Under the pieces are notes generated by a model, which did not search any database, was not told the origin of the DNA, and saw nothing but the letters and a program-made list of their open reading frames with translations. A DNA stretch of 15,175 nt, taken from Hydrogenophilales bacterium RIFOXYD1_FULL_62_11 (GTDB lineage Bacteria; Pseudomonadota; Gammaproteobacteria; Burkholderiales; Thiobacillaceae). The stretch is from positions 2,714 to 17,888 of the forward strand of contig MGZO01000106.1 of the NCBI GenBank assembly GCA_001802655.1, in the 5' to 3' direction. Position numbers and translations under genes: made by a program. Numbering within the stretch: the stretch's first letter is position 1; each line of letters begins with the position of its first letter. This document shows, in pieces, positions 1 to 7,394 of the stretch.

Positions 1-47
1 TATGTAACACGCGCCCAGGCAAAGCCGGGGGTCTGATTTCAACCACC

Positions 48-53
48 AGGAGG
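48..53 (+). promoter_or_regulatory. Strong ribosome binding site of the barrel gene
   Basis: AGGAGG lies five bases before the ATG at 59 and fixes that start. The 47 bases before it are the left edge of the window. They hold no recognisable gene and no clear promoter, so it cannot be said whether this gene is first in its operon. Confidence 0.8.
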
Positions 54-58
54 ACACC

Positions 59-1234
59 ATGAAACCCATTTCACCCATTCGACTGACCGCCTTGGCGGCC
101 GCCACGCTGATGGCACCCTATGCGCTGGCCGCCAATCCGGCGTTTCAGGACACCGTCACCACAGCGGCGGCAGGCATCTGCGCGAATTTCCCGACTTCGC
201 CCGTGTGCGTTCAGTCCAATCTGTCCGGCGCCAGCGAAGACTCGCTCGCCCCCACCCAGTCGCTGGCGAGCAACGATGCGGTGCTGGATCAGGCGCGCAA
301 GCTGGCGCAGGACGAGCCCTCTGGCGGCAAGCTCGAGATCGGCCCGTTCAGCCTGTTGCTGAACGGCCGCGCGAGCTGGTTCGAACGCGACTCCAGCACG
401 CTCGAGCGTGGCTACGACGGCGATGCCTACAGCGTGCAACTGGGGCTGGATAAACGCCTGTCGTCGCACACGGTGGTGGGCGGGTTTCTGGTCTACGAAC
501 GCAGCCGCTCCGAATTCGCCTCCGATCTGGCGGGCCTGAGCGCGCAATCCAGCGAAGGAAAATCCGACGCTGACACCCTCTCGCTGTTGGTGTTTGGCGC
601 GCACAACCTGAGCGACGCGCTGTACGTCGAAGCGGCGGCGGGCTACGGCTGGAGCGACTACGAATTCAACCGCAGTGTGTATTACCAGCCAACCGGTGGC
701 GGCGCGCTTATCCCCGTCAACACAGCAGGCGAAACCAACGGCAGCAATTACTGGCTGAGCCTGGGCAGCGGATACGAACTGGCCAGTGGCGCGTCCAGCC
801 TCGTACCGTATGCACGGCTGACCTATGCCCGTTCGACCGTCGACGGCTACAGCGAAAACGAGCTGACCGCCACGGGTCTGGCCATGCGCTATGACGATGC
901 CGACCGCAGTTCGCTGACCGCCGCCCTGGGGCTGCGCGCAGGCATGACGCAAAGCTATAGCTGGGGCGTGCTCGTCCCCTTTTTCAAACTGGAGTACGAA
1001 CACGAGTTCAAGAACGATCCGCAGGAAGTCAGCACGGCCTTTGTGCTGGATGACGCGAACACGATCTTCACGCCGGCAGGCCAGGAACCCGACCGCAACT
1101 ATTTTCATCTTGGCGCGGGCACGCAGTTCATCCTGCCGCATGGCTGGATGAGCTTCATCGAGGTCGAAGCCCTGATGGGACATAGCGAGCTTGAGCGCAG
1201 CCGCTTGCTGCTTGGGCTCAGGAAGGAACTCTGA
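59..1234 (+). CDS. Stand-alone autotransporter-type outer-membrane beta-barrel protein
   Basis: The 391-residue product starts with a clear Sec signal peptide: Lys2 and Arg8, then an Ala/Leu-rich core, with likely cleavage after the ALA around residues 22-25. A short mature N-terminus carries a close cysteine pair (Cys41, Cys50) that could form a disulphide. From about residue 95 to the end the chain alternates polar and hydrophobic/aromatic residues with Gly-Tyr turns (for example GYGWSDYEF), as in the autotransporter beta-domain. There is no passenger domain, because the barrel occupies almost the whole mature protein. The chain ends in Leu, not the Phe or Trp usual for barrel assembly signals. 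The stop TGA shares its A with the ATG of the next gene, so the two are probably translated together. Location in the outer membrane is a family-based inference. Substrate or partner is unknown; a porin-like or anchoring role is possible. Confidence 0.75.
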   Translation: MKPISPIRLTALAAATLMAPYALAANPAFQDTVTTAAAGICANFPTSPVCVQSNLSGASEDSLAPTQSLASNDAVLDQARKLAQDEPSGGKLEIGPFSLLLNGRASWFERDSSTLERGYDGDAYSVQLGLDKRLSSHTVVGGFLVYERSRSEFASDLAGLSAQSSEGKSDADTLSLLVFGAHNLSDALYVEAAAGYGWSDYEFNRSVYYQPTGGGALIPVNTAGETNGSNYWLSLGSGYELASGASSLVPYARLTYARSTVDGYSENELTATGLAMRYDDADRSSLTAALGLRAGMTQSYSWGVLVPFFKLEYEHEFKNDPQEVSTAFVLDDANTIFTPAGQEPDRNYFHLGAGTQFILPHGWMSFIEVEALMGHSELERSRLLLGLRKEL

Positions 1235-2898
1235 TGCACTTATGGGCGGCTCTGGCAGTGGCGTTGGGTTGCCTGCTGGCCGCGCCGGCAGCACAGCCGG
1301 CGCCTGCCGTGCCGCAGGTGGTCGACTGCCTGTTGCCGGGCCAGGTGCGCAAGCTGGGGGCGATGGTGACCTACCTCTCGGCCCGCCGCCCGGTGCGCAC
1401 CACGGCAAGCGATTGCGAAATCCGCGGCGGCGAATATGTGTTGTATGACCGCGCCGATACCGGCAGCGCACTCAAGGTCTGGCTGCCGCAGGCCGAAGCG
1501 GGCGACAAGGCCGCGCAGGCCACCGTCGGCGAGATTTACGAAAAGGGCATGGGCTTGCCGCCCGACTATGCACTCGCTGCCACCTGGTACCGCCGTGCCG
1601 CCGAACAGGGCGATCGCCGGGCGCAGATCAACCTCGGGCATCTCTACGAAAAGGGGCTGGGGGTGGCACGCGACCCGGCCGAGGCACTCAAATGGTATCG
1701 CCGGGCGACCGGGCTACCCGACGCGGTCGCGCTCGACAGCGGAACGGTCGAGGCCAGACCGGCCACGGCCGCCCCACCCAGGCGCGACGAGCGCGTGGGT
1801 CAACCGGCAGCAGCGCTGTTCGCCGGACCCAGCATCGAGCTGATCGAGCCCCCACTGCTTGCCACGCGTGGCGCGACCGACATCCCGGTCACGCCCGATT
1901 CGACCCGCGAAATCGTCGGCCAGATCATGGCGCCCGCGGGACTCTTGAGCTTGACCGTAAATGGCCAAAAGGAACCCACCACGGAAAACGGTCTCTTCCA
2001 GACCCAGGCGCGGATCGGGCGCCAGCCCCTGCCGTTGAAGCTGGTGGCGGTGGATCGCCAAGGTAAGCGCGCCGCGCTGGAACTGCGTCTACTGCCCCAG
2101 ACCGCAGCGCCGCCGGCCGACCTGCGTCCGCTTCCGCCAGCGGTCGATTTTGGCCACTTTTATGCCCTGGTGATAGGCGTCGACAGCTATCGCGACAGGC
2201 AACTCGCCAAGCTCAAATCGCCGGTCGAGGACGCAAAGGCACTGGCAAACATACTGCGATCGCGCTATGGGTTCGGCGTCGAGCTGCTCGTCAACCCGAC
2301 GCGCTATGAGGTCATCTCGGCGCTTGCCGCCTATCACCAGAAGCTTGGCGACAACGACAACTTCCTGCTCTATTTCGCCGGCCATGGCACCCTGCTTGAA
2401 GGCGGTGCCATCGTGCGTGGCCAGTGGCTGCCCAGCGACGCCGAAAAAAACAATCCGGCGAACTGGATTTCCAACGTCGAGATCACCGATCACGTCAGCA
2501 TCTTCCCCGCCAAGCAAGTGCTGGTCATCGCCGACTCGTGCTATTCCGGCGCGCTCACCCGTTCCGCCATGGCAAGAATCGGCGCCGACACGTCCGATAA
2601 AGACCGCCAGCACTGGCTGAAACTGATGGCCACCAAGCGTTCCCGCACGGTGCTCACCTCCGGCGGGCTGGCACCGGTACTCGATTCCGGCAGCGGCAAA
2701 CATTCTGTCTTCGCCCAGGCCATGCTCGACGTTCTCGCCGCCAATACCGATGTGCTCGAAACACAGCACCTGTACCGCGAAGTTGCGGCCCGGGTTGCGT
2801 ACGCGGCCGATCGTTACCGTTTCGAGCAGGTTCCTGAATACGCGCCGATACAACACGCCGGGCACGAGGCGGGCGACTTCTTCTTTGTGCCGAAATGA
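1234..2898 (+). CDS. Exported Sel1-repeat / caspase-like (C14) protease
   Basis: The 554-residue product opens with a hydrophobic signal-like segment (residues 3-20, ending AAPAA). A GC at residues 12-13 is a poor lipobox. Residues about 30-75 form a Cys-containing segment (Cys32, Cys61). Residues about 89-160 are two Sel1/TPR-like helical repeats (GEIYEKGMGLPPDYALAATW, then GHLYEKGLGVARDPAEALKW). After a Pro/Ala-rich linker and a probable beta-sandwich (about 195-290), residues about 308-550 are a caspase-hemoglobinase fold. It starts YALVIGVDSY and has the catalytic His in YFAGHG (His384) and the nucleophile in ADSCYSG (Cys436), so the dyad is intact. A GGAAGGA-like site precedes the ATG, which overlaps the previous stop by one base. 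Such proteases usually cut after basic residues or process partners. Sel1 repeats suggest protein binding. The target is unknown. The export signal places the protease outside the cytoplasm, unlike the cytoplasmic caspases of phage-defence systems. Confidence 0.85.
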   Translation: MHLWAALAVALGCLLAAPAAQPAPAVPQVVDCLLPGQVRKLGAMVTYLSARRPVRTTASDCEIRGGEYVLYDRADTGSALKVWLPQAEAGDKAAQATVGEIYEKGMGLPPDYALAATWYRRAAEQGDRRAQINLGHLYEKGLGVARDPAEALKWYRRATGLPDAVALDSGTVEARPATAAPPRRDERVGQPAAALFAGPSIELIEPPLLATRGATDIPVTPDSTREIVGQIMAPAGLLSLTVNGQKEPTTENGLFQTQARIGRQPLPLKLVAVDRQGKRAALELRLLPQTAAPPADLRPLPPAVDFGHFYALVIGVDSYRDRQLAKLKSPVEDAKALANILRSRYGFGVELLVNPTRYEVISALAAYHQKLGDNDNFLLYFAGHGTLLEGGAIVRGQWLPSDAEKNNPANWISNVEITDHVSIFPAKQVLVIADSCYSGALTRSAMARIGADTSDKDRQHWLKLMATKRSRTVLTSGGLAPVLDSGSGKHSVFAQAMLDVLAANTDVLETQHLYREVAARVAYAADRYRFEQVPEYAPIQHAGHEAGDFFFVPK

Positions 2899-2912
2899 CT
2901 GACCGCACCCGC

Positions 2913-2918
2913 AAGGAG
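2913..2918 (+). promoter_or_regulatory. Ribosome binding site choosing the start at 2925
   Basis: AAGGAG lies six bases before the ATG at 2925. An in-frame ATG at 2895, inside the ATGA that ends the caspase gene, has no comparable site and would add ten polar residues before the membrane segment. The 2925 start is therefore preferred. Re-initiation at 2895 remains possible. Confidence 0.65.
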
Positions 2919-2924
2919 CCTCAC

Positions 2925-4385
2925 ATGAAAACCCGATGCAAATGCCCGCGCTGGCTCATCCTCAGCGGACTCGTCCTGTTGGTGCTGGCCATCGTCCTCG
3001 GACTCGTCGGCTGGGACCGTTTCCTGCGCGACCACGGCGCGGCGCAGTTCGACAATCCGGACGAGCGCTTCAAATACGGCTCCATCGGCGCAGAGAACGA
3101 CGCCGGCATCCCCTACTGGATTTTCTACGTGCTGCCGCGCGTCTTCCCCGACAAGCTGCCCAAGCCGGGCATCGGCTACGCCAGCTTCGGCGTGGTGTGG
3201 GAACAGGGCCAGGAATTGCCGGTGGGGTTTTCCAAGCGCCGCATCGGTTTCGACCGCGTCGCCAACACCTGCGCCTCCTGCCATGTGGCGAGCTATCGCA
3301 GCCAGCCCGACGAGACGCCGACGCTGGTCGTCACCGGCCCCAACCACACGCTCGACCTTGAAGCTTTCTTTCGGTTTTTAGTCGATTGCGCCAAAGACCC
3401 GCGCTTCAATGCCGACACCCTGATGGCCGAGATCAACCTCGCCGCCGACCTCGATTTCATCGACCGCCTTGCCTACCGCTATCTGATCATCCCGATCACC
3501 AAAAAGCGCCTGACCGAGCGCGAAAGCCAGTTCGAGTGGATCTACCGCCACGACTTTCCCGAGTGGGGACGCGGACGCGACGACGCGATGAACCTGACCA
3601 AATATTTCATGATCCGCTGGCCGATGGACGACAGCTTCGGCCCGACCGACATGCCCTCGGTGTGGAACCTGAAGAAATACCAGCCGGAAAAAGGCCACCG
3701 CATGAACTTCGCCGGCGACTCGCATGACCCGTATTCGGTCGTCATCGATTCGGCGCTGGGGCTGATGGGCGCGGAGCCGAAGGACAAGGACGATTTCCTC
3801 GGCCAGATCGACTGGCTGGTCGACTACCTGAAGAACAAGCCGGCGCCGAAGTATCCCTTCCCCATCGACACCACCCGCGCGGCGCAGGGCAAGGCCGTGT
3901 TCGACGCCCACTGCGCCGCCTGCCACGCCAGCGCGCGCACCGGCACCATCGTTCCGCTTTCCGAAATCGGCACCGACCGCGGCCGCATCGACACCTGGGG
4001 CAAGCAGGCGGCGATCGAGGCCAACAAGGTGGTCAGCGACATGGGCATCCAGCGCAAAGGACTGGTCGAAGCCCCGCTGACGGGTTATGTCGCGCAGTTC
4101 CTCGACGGCATCTGGCTGCGCGCGCCCTACCTGCACAACGGCTCGGTGCCGAGCCTGTCCGATCTGCTGATGCCGCCCGCGCAGCGGCCGCAAGTCTTCT
4201 GGCGCGGCTACGACGTCTACGACCCGGTACGCGTCGGCTTCGTCGTGCAAGGCCAGACGGCCGAACGCGCGGGCACGCTACTCGACACGCGGCTGCGCGG
4301 CAACAGCAATCAGGGGCATGACTTCGGCACGGCCCTGCAGGCCCCGGACCAGGCCGCATTGCTGGAATACCTGAAAACCCTCTGA
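2925..4385 (+). CDS. Membrane-anchored di-haem cytochrome c (cytochrome c peroxidase / RoxA-like fold)
   Basis: From the ATG at 2925 the product has 486 residues. A basic N-terminus is followed by one hydrophobic helix (about residues 10-30, rich in Leu/Val/Ile) with no obvious cleavage site, so it is probably an inner-membrane anchor with the rest in the periplasm. Two haem-binding CXXCH motifs are visible: CASCH at Cys116-His120 and CAACH at Cys330-His334. Between them is a long region typical of large di-haem oxidases. Near the C-terminus the run LRAPYLHNGSVPSLSDLL matches the conserved tail of the cytochrome c peroxidase / MauG / RoxA-like group. The chain is shorter than rubber oxygenase RoxA, and nothing shows that substrate. 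The likely role is periplasmic electron transfer or peroxide/organic oxidation. The gene follows the caspase gene directly. The N-terminal ten residues depend on start choice. Confidence 0.8.
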   Translation: MKTRCKCPRWLILSGLVLLVLAIVLGLVGWDRFLRDHGAAQFDNPDERFKYGSIGAENDAGIPYWIFYVLPRVFPDKLPKPGIGYASFGVVWEQGQELPVGFSKRRIGFDRVANTCASCHVASYRSQPDETPTLVVTGPNHTLDLEAFFRFLVDCAKDPRFNADTLMAEINLAADLDFIDRLAYRYLIIPITKKRLTERESQFEWIYRHDFPEWGRGRDDAMNLTKYFMIRWPMDDSFGPTDMPSVWNLKKYQPEKGHRMNFAGDSHDPYSVVIDSALGLMGAEPKDKDDFLGQIDWLVDYLKNKPAPKYPFPIDTTRAAQGKAVFDAHCAACHASARTGTIVPLSEIGTDRGRIDTWGKQAAIEANKVVSDMGIQRKGLVEAPLTGYVAQFLDGIWLRAPYLHNGSVPSLSDLLMPPAQRPQVFWRGYDVYDPVRVGFVVQGQTAERAGTLLDTRLRGNSNQGHDFGTALQAPDQAALLEYLKTL

Positions 4386-4394
4386 CCCCGAAAG

Positions 4395-4407
4395 CCTTTA
4401 CGAAAGG
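4395..4407 (+). promoter_or_regulatory. Small hairpin covering the next gene's ribosome binding site
   Basis: CCTTT (4395-4399) pairs with AAAGG (4403-4407) across a three-base loop. The right arm is the core of the AAAGGAAA ribosome binding site for the ATG at 4415. The stem is short and AU-rich, so it may only modestly dampen initiation. The cytochrome stop is ten bases upstream of the stem. Confidence 0.3.
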
Positions 4408-4414
4408 AAATCGC

Positions 4415-6433
4415 ATGGCCCTCAAGCCCCCTCGCACGCAGTCCGAACCACCGCTCAAAACCAGCGCCGAAAAGGCCACCGGCCAGCGGCTCGACGCCTT
4501 TCCAGACCGCATCGACCTGCGCGACTGGTTTTACCAGCCTGCGCTGATTTCGCTGCCCGACTCGCTGGTGAGTTGCGCCTTCATCAAGCCGGCGATGATT
4601 CTCGACCAGGGCAAGGAAGGCGCCTGTACCGGCTTTGCGCTGGCGGCCGTGGTGAACTTCCTGCGCGCCAAGCAAAAGCGAACCGCCGTCGTCAGTCCCC
4701 GCATGCTGTACGAACTGGCGCGGCGCTACGACGAATGGCCGGGCGAGGCCTACGAGGGTTCTTCCGCACGCGGCGCGATCAAGGCCTGGTCCAAGCACGG
4801 CGTGTGTCTGCGTTCGGCATGGAAAGACGACCAGCACGGCATCACCCACATGAGCGACGCCATCATCCAGCAGGCGATGGCGGCGCCGGGTGGTGCCTAT
4901 TACCGCATCCGCCCCTACAACGTGCGCGACATGCACACCGCGCTGAGCGAGACCGGCATTCTCTACGCCACCCTGATGGTGCACTCGGGCTGGGCCGCTC
5001 CGGGCGCCAGCAAGGGCGACAAGCCGGTGCCGGTGAGCTATGTGCACCGCGGCCGCAAGATCACGCTCAGGCTGCCGGTGATCAAGCGCAGCGGCAGCGC
5101 CGATGGTGGCCACGCCATCGCCCTCGTCGGCTACACCCCGCAGGGTTTCATCATCCAGAATTCCTGGGGGCCGGGCTGGGGGGCCGGCGGCTTTGCGCTG
5201 CTGCCCTATGAAGATTTTCTGATGCATGCCACCGACGTCTGGGTGGCACAACTCGGCGTGCCAGTCATGATGGACCTGTGGGCGGACGATAAATCCATCG
5301 ACACTTCCGGCATTCAGCGCGCCAGCCGCACCATTCCGCTGTCCGACATCCGGCCCTACGTCATCGACGTCTCCAACAACGGCGAACTGTCGGACAACGG
5401 CGAGTACTGGACCACCGAGTCCGACATCGAACGGCTGTTCTGCGAAACCCTCCCCACCAAAGCCCGCAGCTGGAAGAAGCGTCGCATCCTGCTGTACCTG
5501 CACGGCGGGCTCAACTCCGAATCCGCCTCGGCCAAGCGCATCGTCGCCATGCGCGACGTCATGCTGGAAAACGAGATTTACCCCCTGCACATCATGTGGG
5601 AGAGCGACTTCCTCTCCAGCGTCGCTGGCCTGTTCAAGGACCTGTTCACCGAGGCCGACAAGCTCGCCGGCGGCGGCTTCCTGGAAAACCTGACCGAGGC
5701 CAAGGACCGTGTGCTCGAACTCACCCTCGCCCGCGCAGGCTTCCGGCTGTGGGGCGAGATGAAGGAAAACGCCCGGCTGGCGTCCGACCACCCGCACAAC
5801 ATCGGCGCCATCCAGCTTGTCGCAAGCTACGTCGAACTGGCCAAAAAGAAACTGGCCAGCCACGACAAGGCCGGCTGGGAGCTGCACATCGTCGGCCATT
5901 CGGCGGGCAGCATCTTCGCCGCCCACGCCATGCCGCTGCTGGCGAACCTGGGCATACCGCTCAAGAGCGTGCAGTTCCTCGCACCCGCCATCCGCACCGA
6001 CACTTTCAAGCAACTGCTGCTGCCCGGACTGGAAGCAGGGCACATCCCGCTGCCGAGCCTCTACATCCTGTCGGACAAGCTGGAACGCGGTGACAGCGTG
6101 GGGCCCTACGGAAAATCCCTGCTCTACCTCGTGTCCAACGCCTTCGAGGGGATGCGCGAGGTGCCAATACTGGGGATGAAAGCCTGCATCGACGCCGACA
6201 AGACGCTCTCCAAGCTGTTCGGTGGTGCCGTCGATGGCCGCCCTGCGCTGGTGGTCTCCGAGGGCATCCCGATCGATCCGGCCAAAGAAGCTGCCGCCAT
6301 CAAGCTGGGCGCATCCATCAGCCACAGCCACGGCGGCTTCGACAACGACTGCGCCACCATGAATTCGGTGCTCACCCGCGTTCTGGGCACTGCGCCCAAG
6401 CGGCTGTTCACGTCGCGTGACCTGAAATACTGA
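4415..6433 (+). CDS. Papain-like C1 protease fused to an alpha/beta hydrolase
   Basis: The 672-residue product has two catalytic modules. Residues about 20-290 look like a papain-family (C1) peptidase. The oxyanion Gln and nucleophile are in LDQGKEGACTGFALA (Cys71), the catalytic His is in GGHAIALVGY (His233), and the Asn is in QNSWG (Asn249), all in the family's order and spacing. There is no signal peptide and no clear propeptide. A linker follows, and residues about 350-650 resemble an alpha/beta hydrolase: LYLHGGLN (His363-Gly365, oxyanion strand), the nucleophile elbow VGHSAGS (Ser496), and a late SHSHGG (His637 or His639) as candidate catalytic His. The acid residue is uncertain. Both sites look intact. 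AAAGGA six bases before the ATG supports the start. It closes the four-gene cluster and, unlike its neighbours, looks cytoplasmic. Substrates are unknown; the hydrolase half could be an esterase, lipase or thioesterase. Confidence 0.8.
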   Translation: MALKPPRTQSEPPLKTSAEKATGQRLDAFPDRIDLRDWFYQPALISLPDSLVSCAFIKPAMILDQGKEGACTGFALAAVVNFLRAKQKRTAVVSPRMLYELARRYDEWPGEAYEGSSARGAIKAWSKHGVCLRSAWKDDQHGITHMSDAIIQQAMAAPGGAYYRIRPYNVRDMHTALSETGILYATLMVHSGWAAPGASKGDKPVPVSYVHRGRKITLRLPVIKRSGSADGGHAIALVGYTPQGFIIQNSWGPGWGAGGFALLPYEDFLMHATDVWVAQLGVPVMMDLWADDKSIDTSGIQRASRTIPLSDIRPYVIDVSNNGELSDNGEYWTTESDIERLFCETLPTKARSWKKRRILLYLHGGLNSESASAKRIVAMRDVMLENEIYPLHIMWESDFLSSVAGLFKDLFTEADKLAGGGFLENLTEAKDRVLELTLARAGFRLWGEMKENARLASDHPHNIGAIQLVASYVELAKKKLASHDKAGWELHIVGHSAGSIFAAHAMPLLANLGIPLKSVQFLAPAIRTDTFKQLLLPGLEAGHIPLPSLYILSDKLERGDSVGPYGKSLLYLVSNAFEGMREVPILGMKACIDADKTLSKLFGGAVDGRPALVVSEGIPIDPAKEAAAIKLGASISHSHGGFDNDCATMNSVLTRVLGTAPKRLFTSRDLKY

Positions 6434-6566
6434 ACTCACGCAGCCACGTACCGCGCGCTTGTTTCCCAATAGCGGACTGCAAAGCCCCGTTTCCCCTCCC
6501 CAAATAATCTACATTGGATAGGGCACAAAAACGAACGATGTTGCGCATAAGTTAGCAGCCGCCACA
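6434..6566 (+). other. Intergenic stretch between the four-gene cluster and the UDG/amidohydrolase pair
   Basis: About 130 bases without a gene. It is visibly more A/T-rich than its surroundings around 6500-6560, as expected for a promoter region. AATAAT at 6503-6508 resembles a -10 element and TTGGAT at 6514-6519 a -35 element, but neither has a partner at proper spacing, so no promoter is called. No strong hairpin followed by a T-run was seen after the stop at 6433. Confidence 0.4.
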
Positions 6567-6572
6567 AGGAGG
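6567..6572 (+). promoter_or_regulatory. Ribosome binding site choosing the start at 6579
   Basis: AGGAGG (with a further A upstream) directly abuts the first ATG at 6573, leaving no spacer, but sits six bases before the second in-frame ATG at 6579. The latter is the likely start. The protein would lose only Met-His. Confidence 0.75.
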
Positions 6573-6578
6573 ATGCAT

Positions 6579-7394
6579 ATGTCCCACCCGTTTGATCCTG
6601 GATATGTCACTGAGCCGTTTCTGAATCTCTGTGCCGACTACCCCGGCGCGGAAATCTATTCTTCCGACCAGTTCCGTTCTGAATGGGGCCCGATCTTCCA
6701 TCGTGGACGGCTCGACGGCTCGGCGCGCGTGCTCGTGATCGGTCAGGATCCTGCACAGCACGAAGCTGTCATACGTCGCGTATTGGTCGGTGAAGCCGGG
6801 CGGCGCGTTCAAGGATTGCTGCGCAAACTTGGGATTACCCGAAGTTACGTTTTCATCAACGCATACCTGTACAGCGTCTATGGCAGCGTCAAAGCCAAGA
6901 CCCGAAAGAACCCCAGCCTCATCGACTACCGAAACCGCTGGCTGAATGCATTGCTGGTTGAAGGCAATGTCGAAGCCGTACTCGCGCTCGGGCAGGCGGC
7001 AGACGAGGCCTGGCGATTCTGGAAAGAGACGCCAGCTGGGCAGTCGGTGCAAATCGCCTATGCGAGGGTGACGCACCCCACACAGCCGGAAAGCGCCTCC
7101 AGGGGAGACAAAGACAAGCTCGCGGCGGCGACAAAGAAGCTGCTTCAGAACTGGAACAAGGCCTTGCAGGCGGTTTCGCCGAGTGTGAATCCTCCAGACG
7201 TACCGACCCCTCTCACATTGTATGGAGAGACGTGGGCCGAAGGCGACCGCGTGGCGATTCCCGAGTTTGATTTTCCCGCCGGCTTGCCGGCATGGATGCA
7301 CGAGCACGATGGCTGGGCGAGACGCGTCGGTTCGGGCGATCTGGCCAAGCGGCGCAATATCACAATCACGATCACCAAAGGGGTAGTCACATGA
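6579..7394 (+). CDS. Uracil-DNA glycosylase superfamily protein
   Basis: The 271-residue cytoplasmic product carries the hallmarks of the uracil-DNA glycosylase fold. Motif 1 is in VLVIGQDPAQHE (Gly55-Glu62), where Asp57 is the expected water-activating residue by analogy with family 1 GQDPYH. It is followed by FV-like VLVGEAGRRVQGLL and a strand with FINAY. The second motif is THPTQP (His166-Pro170) in place of the HPS loop. The Tyr after GQDP that shapes the family 1 pocket is Ala here, so base specificity may differ. No iron-sulphur cysteine cluster of family 4/5 type is seen; the chain has very few Cys. The C-terminal 70 residues are charged and aromatic and not recognised. Its stop lies in an ATGA shared with the amidohydrolase start, so the two genes are probably co-translated. 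Uracil excision from DNA is the family role; actual activity is not proven here. Confidence 0.7.
   Translation: MSHPFDPGYVTEPFLNLCADYPGAEIYSSDQFRSEWGPIFHRGRLDGSARVLVIGQDPAQHEAVIRRVLVGEAGRRVQGLLRKLGITRSYVFINAYLYSVYGSVKAKTRKNPSLIDYRNRWLNALLVEGNVEAVLALGQAADEAWRFWKETPAGQSVQIAYARVTHPTQPESASRGDKDKLAAATKKLLQNWNKALQAVSPSVNPPDVPTPLTLYGETWAEGDRVAIPEFDFPAGLPAWMHEHDGWARRVGSGDLAKRRNITITITKGVVT

Noticed and set aside
71..1471. 466-codon open frame on the minus strand opposite the barrel gene
   Set aside because: The plus strand has a signal peptide, barrel pattern and AGGAGG site. The minus translation is Ala/Arg-rich and motif-free.
1234..2898. Anti-phage caspase (gasdermin or CHAT type) system
   Set aside because: No gasdermin, CRISPR or sensor gene is nearby, and the protein has an export signal, so a cytoplasmic defence role is not supported.
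3378..4250. 290-codon minus-strand frame opposite the cytochrome gene
   Set aside because: It overlaps both haem-motif regions of a convincing cytochrome and has no recognisable domain or ribosome binding site.
2925..4385. Rubber oxygenase RoxA
   Set aside because: The two CXXCH motifs and tail are shared by the wider di-haem group. The chain is much shorter and membrane-anchored, and nothing indicates a polyisoprene substrate.
4310..6469. 719-codon open frame on the minus strand opposite the protease-hydrolase gene
   Set aside because: It is antisense to a gene with two clear catalytic domains. Its translation is Gly/Val/His/Gln-rich without motifs, as expected of a shadow frame in GC-rich DNA.
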